Origin: an uncultured bacterium | Lineage (GTDB): Bacteria > Bacillota > Clostridia > Lachnospirales > Lachnospiraceae | Reading direction: 5' to 3' | NCBI GenBank assembly: GCA_905214875.1 | Contig: CAJMNR010000002.1 | Coordinates: 62,001 to 126,000, forward strand | DNA length: 64,000 bases | Shown: positions 61,459 through 64,000 of the stretch, piece after piece | Position numbering within the stretch: position 1 is the stretch's first letter | Layout: every line of letters starts with the position of its first letter | The notes under the pieces: generated by a model | Told to the model about the DNA's origin: nothing | What the model saw: the letters and a program-made list of their open reading frames with translations, nothing else | Databases searched by the model: none | Made by a program: the position numbers and the translations under genes

Positions 61459-61500
61459 TTATGTGGTAGATAATTAGGAAACTGGTTATTTACCACATAA
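61459..61500 (+). other. Leader hairpin upstream of secDF
   Basis: TTATGTGGTA and TACCACATAA are 10-bp perfect arms, extended inward by ATAA/TTAT, around a ~12-nt loop. No T tract follows; CCTTATAAAAGG comes next. It lies 38 nt before the start codon. Unrecognised structure. Confidence 0.55.
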
Positions 61501-61538
61501 CCTTATAAAAGGGAATATGAATTAAAGGAGACAAGAAT

Positions 61539-63692
61539 ATGAAGAACAAAAAGAAGGGGCTGCTACAGTTATTAGCAATAATTGTAGTAATTGGAGCACT
61601 TGCAGCGGTTGTTACCCTTGGTATTGGTAAATGGAACCGTGGTAAAGCTAGTCAGATTGACCTCGGCCTTGACTTAGCTGGTGGTGTAAGTATCACTTAC
61701 CAAGCAAAAGACAAAGATGTTTCAAACGAAAATATGAATCTAGCAATGGAGAAGTTAAAACAGCGTGTACAACAATTCTCCGTAGAATCAGATGTTTACT
61801 TAGTAGGTGATAACAGAATCACAGTTGATATTCCAGGTGAAAGTGATGCCAAAAAGGTACTTGAAGCACTTGGTAAACCTGCAGAAGTATTATTTAAGAC
61901 ATCCGATGGAAAGACAGTTGTAACTGGATCTGATATCAAGAGTGCACAAGGTCTTACTCAGACAAACTCTCAAACTGGTAAAAATGAAAATATCGTAAGT
62001 ATTGAATTTAATGAAGAGGGTACGAAGAAATTTGCAGAAGCAACAAGCGCAAATATTGGAAATACAATCTCTATTTACTACGATGGAAAAGAAGTTTCCT
62101 CTCCAATGGTTAAGACAGCAATTACAGATGGTAAATGTCAAATCGATGGTCAAGAGACTTTAGAAGAAGCAAAAGAATTAGCAACTTACATTAATATCGG
62201 TGCATTACCTGTTACATTAGAACAAGTTAGTACACAGGTTGTTGGTGCAAAATTAGGTTCTGATGCTCTTGAAAAGAGTTTATTAGCTGGTGTGATTGGT
62301 TTTATCATCGTATTAGCATTTATGGTTTCAATCTACCGTATTCCAGGTGTTGCAGCTAGTATCGCATTAGTAATCTATGTATTATTAATATTACTTGGAT
62401 TAAACGGTTTAAATATAACATTAACATTACCTGGTGTTGCCGGTATCATCTTATCCATTGGTATGGCCGTGGATGCCAACGTTATTATCTTTACTCGTAT
62501 TAAAGAAGAAATCGGTAAAGGTAAGACAGTTCGTTCCGCAATCAAATTAGGTTTTGAAAAAGCCTTATCCGCAATCGTGGATGGTAACGTTACTACATTA
62601 ATCGCAGCAGCAGTACTTTACTTTATTGGTACAGGTACAATCAGAGGATTTGCTACTACATTAGCACTTGGTATTATCTTATCTATGTTTACAGCATTAG
62701 TAGTAACAAAAATTATCCTAAATGCATTATTTGAATTAGGTGCAACAAAAGAAAGTCTTTATGGACAAGTTAAAGAATACAAAACAAAGAATTATGTTGG
62801 AAATTTTGCAAAATTTGCAGCAATTTCTGGTGTAATCATCTTAGTTGGTATTGGTTCTATGATTTATCATAAAGCAAGCGGTTCTGACGTATTAAACTTT
62901 GGTCTTGATTTCAGAGGTGGTACATCCACATCTGTAACAATGAACGAGACTTGTACAGAAGAATTAAAGAACAAAGTTGCAGCGTCTGTTGAAGATACAT
63001 TAGGAATGTCTCCACAGATTTCTACTGTAGATAGTGCAAACCAATTCACAATCAAGACTATGTTACTTGATGAAAATCAACAAAGCGAATTACAGAAGAT
63101 GTTCGTTGACACTTATAAAGTAAGCGATGATAACATCAGCTTTACAAGTATTTCTTCTACAATCAGTAATGATCAGAAGACAAAAGCGGTACAAGCAGTA
63201 TTAGTAGCAGCAGTATTTATGTTGCTTTATATCTGGATTCGATTTAAAGACTTACGTTTCGGTTCTGCAGCCGTACTTGCATTAATCCATGACGTATTAA
63301 TCGTAGTTACTGTATATGCAGTAATCCGTAATCTTTCCGTTGGTAACACATTTATTGCATGTATCCTTACAATCGTAGGTTACTCTATCAATGCAACAAT
63401 CGTTATCTTCGATAGAATTCGTGAAAACTACAGAGGAAGCGGAAACCGTGAACAATTAAAAGAGCTTGTTAATAAGAGTATTACACAGACATTTACAAGA
63501 AGTATTAATACTTCCTTAACGACATTCATCATGGTATTTGTACTTTATATCTTTGGTGTTACGGATTTACGTGAATTCGCATTACCATTAATGGTAGGTA
63601 TCATCGGTGGTGCTTATTCTTCTATCTGTATTACAGGTAGCGTATGGTATATCTTAAAAACAAGAGTCGGTAAGAAGAAAATTGCAGCATAA
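61539..63692 (+). CDS. secDF: Fused protein translocase subunit SecDF
   Basis: A 717-aa fusion of SecD and SecF that uses the proton gradient to help pull exported proteins through SecYEG. The SecD half starts with a span and DLGLDLAGGVSITYQ, followed by the P1 head, then six spans (including GMAVDANVIIFTRIKEE). The SecF half repeats the layout: a span, FGLDFRGGTSTSV and further spans (GYSINATIVIFDRIREN). Twelve membrane spans are expected. Fusion is normal in many Firmicutes. A hairpin lies in the 196-nt gap after scfB. Confidence 0.95.
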   Translation: MKNKKKGLLQLLAIIVVIGALAAVVTLGIGKWNRGKASQIDLGLDLAGGVSITYQAKDKDVSNENMNLAMEKLKQRVQQFSVESDVYLVGDNRITVDIPGESDAKKVLEALGKPAEVLFKTSDGKTVVTGSDIKSAQGLTQTNSQTGKNENIVSIEFNEEGTKKFAEATSANIGNTISIYYDGKEVSSPMVKTAITDGKCQIDGQETLEEAKELATYINIGALPVTLEQVSTQVVGAKLGSDALEKSLLAGVIGFIIVLAFMVSIYRIPGVAASIALVIYVLLILLGLNGLNITLTLPGVAGIILSIGMAVDANVIIFTRIKEEIGKGKTVRSAIKLGFEKALSAIVDGNVTTLIAAAVLYFIGTGTIRGFATTLALGIILSMFTALVVTKIILNALFELGATKESLYGQVKEYKTKNYVGNFAKFAAISGVIILVGIGSMIYHKASGSDVLNFGLDFRGGTSTSVTMNETCTEELKNKVAASVEDTLGMSPQISTVDSANQFTIKTMLLDENQQSELQKMFVDTYKVSDDNISFTSISSTISNDQKTKAVQAVLVAAVFMLLYIWIRFKDLRFGSAAVLALIHDVLIVVTVYAVIRNLSVGNTFIACILTIVGYSINATIVIFDRIRENYRGSGNREQLKELVNKSITQTFTRSINTSLTTFIMVFVLYIFGVTDLREFALPLMVGIIGGAYSSICITGSVWYILKTRVGKKKIAA

Positions 63693-63705
63693 TGCTTAAG
63701 TATAC

Positions 63706-63746
63706 AAATGTTGGAGAGTGTGAACGCACATCTCCAACATTTTTTG
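63706..63746 (+). terminator. Terminator after secDF
   Basis: AAATGTTGGAGA.TGTG and CACA.TCTCCAACATTT pair around AACG, followed by TTTGG. Confidence 0.9.
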
Positions 63747-63795
63747 GTTTCGAGGAAGGTGTCAGCTAGCACCAATAGCATTGGGAGGAGATAGA

Positions 63796-64000
63796 ATGAA
63801 AAAAGTAATTAAGACAGTTGCGATAAATATTGCAATGGGGGTAATCGGTGGTGCCGTGATGGCGGGGGTATTTATCGGACTTAGAAACTTTGGTCTTGGA
63901 TTTATTTATAGGGAGGACTTAGATCCGGTAGTGGAATTCTTATTGTTAATGGGGTCTGTTTTTCTAGCGATGATCTTACATACTATTATTCATGAATTAG
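63796..64000 (+). CDS. Putative membrane metalloprotease-like protein, 3'-truncated by window edge
   Basis: Only the first 68 codons are present, starting at ATG behind GGGAGGAG. There are two hydrophobic segments (TVAINIAMGVIGGAVMAGVFIG and VEFLLLMGSVFLAMILHTII), and the visible end reads ILHTIIHEL. The HTIIHEL string could be the start of an HExxH zinc motif, as in M50-type membrane proteases, but the second His lies beyond the window. So the family is a guess. Confidence 0.6.
   Translation, partial: MKKVIKTVAINIAMGVIGGAVMAGVFIGLRNFGLGFIYREDLDPVVEFLLLMGSVFLAMILHTIIHEL

Overview
The window looks like a chromosomal segment of an anaerobic, low-GC Gram-positive bacterium of the class Clostridia, most likely family Lachnospiraceae. 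The evidence is AGGAGG-type ribosome binding sites, AT-rich codon use, short intergenic gaps, an oxygen-independent ribonucleotide reductase (nrdDG), FeoAB iron uptake, the clostridial SCIFF peptide with its radical SAM maturase, a fused SecDF, an McsA-McsB-ClpC operon and T-box control. Most genes are housekeeping genes on the + strand. I see no prophage, transposase or CRISPR array.

Layout. 1-6.1 kb: 3' part of a TelA-family gene, a FliD-C-like orphan, sodium/proline symporter, glyoxalase-fold protein, ABC transporter pair and flavin reductase. 6.2-8.9 kb: feoA-feoB and a Cys-rich partner behind a consensus promoter with a Fur-like box. 8.9-16.6 kb: dgt, dnaG, rpoD, trmK, a Nif3-family gene and a TGS-domain nucleoside kinase. 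16.7-17.3 kb: RNase P RNA on the minus strand. 17.5-23 kb: an unknown protein, a chemoreceptor and a long M29-type aminopeptidase. 23.2-26.7 kb: purE-purM-purN-purD. 27-30.9 kb: a secreted SH3/glucosaminidase wall enzyme and a membrane-anchored cohesin-like protein. 31.1-35.6 kb: gntR-mcsA-mcsB-clpC. 36.4-42 kb: radA, tRNA-Trp, a heterodimeric ABC exporter, tRNA-Gln. 42-46.8 kb: DUF1858 protein, MATE pump, small exported protein, a frameshifted flippase gene, pssA, psd. 47-50.4 kb: NrdR boxes, nrdD, nrdG, dut. 50.4-52.2 kb: T-box leader and alaA. 52.5-54.3 kb: TetR, cytochrome b/FMN-binding protein, flavodoxin. 54.5-64 kb: LTA-synthase-like enzyme, tgt, yajC, PHP phosphoesterase, TIGR04086 protein, SCIFF peptide and maturase, secDF, and the start of a putative membrane metalloprotease.

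The points most worth a second look are these. (1) The clpC stress operon has a GntR regulator where CtsR is expected, with a 12-bp inverted repeat over its promoter, and its McsB lacks several arginines and the cysteine normally conserved in the arginine-kinase active site, while the RDxxRA phosphoarginine-binding motif remains. (2) A T-box whose best specifier reading is an alanine codon lies upstream of alaA, an alanine-forming transaminase, but about 300 nt separate them. (3) A family of short repeats sits just past the 3' ends of many transcription units. (4) A small flavin/heme electron-transfer operon. (5) The SCIFF locus, with a hairpin between peptide and maturase, next to the Sec export genes.

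All calls rest on reading the sequence and on recalled family features. No database search was run.
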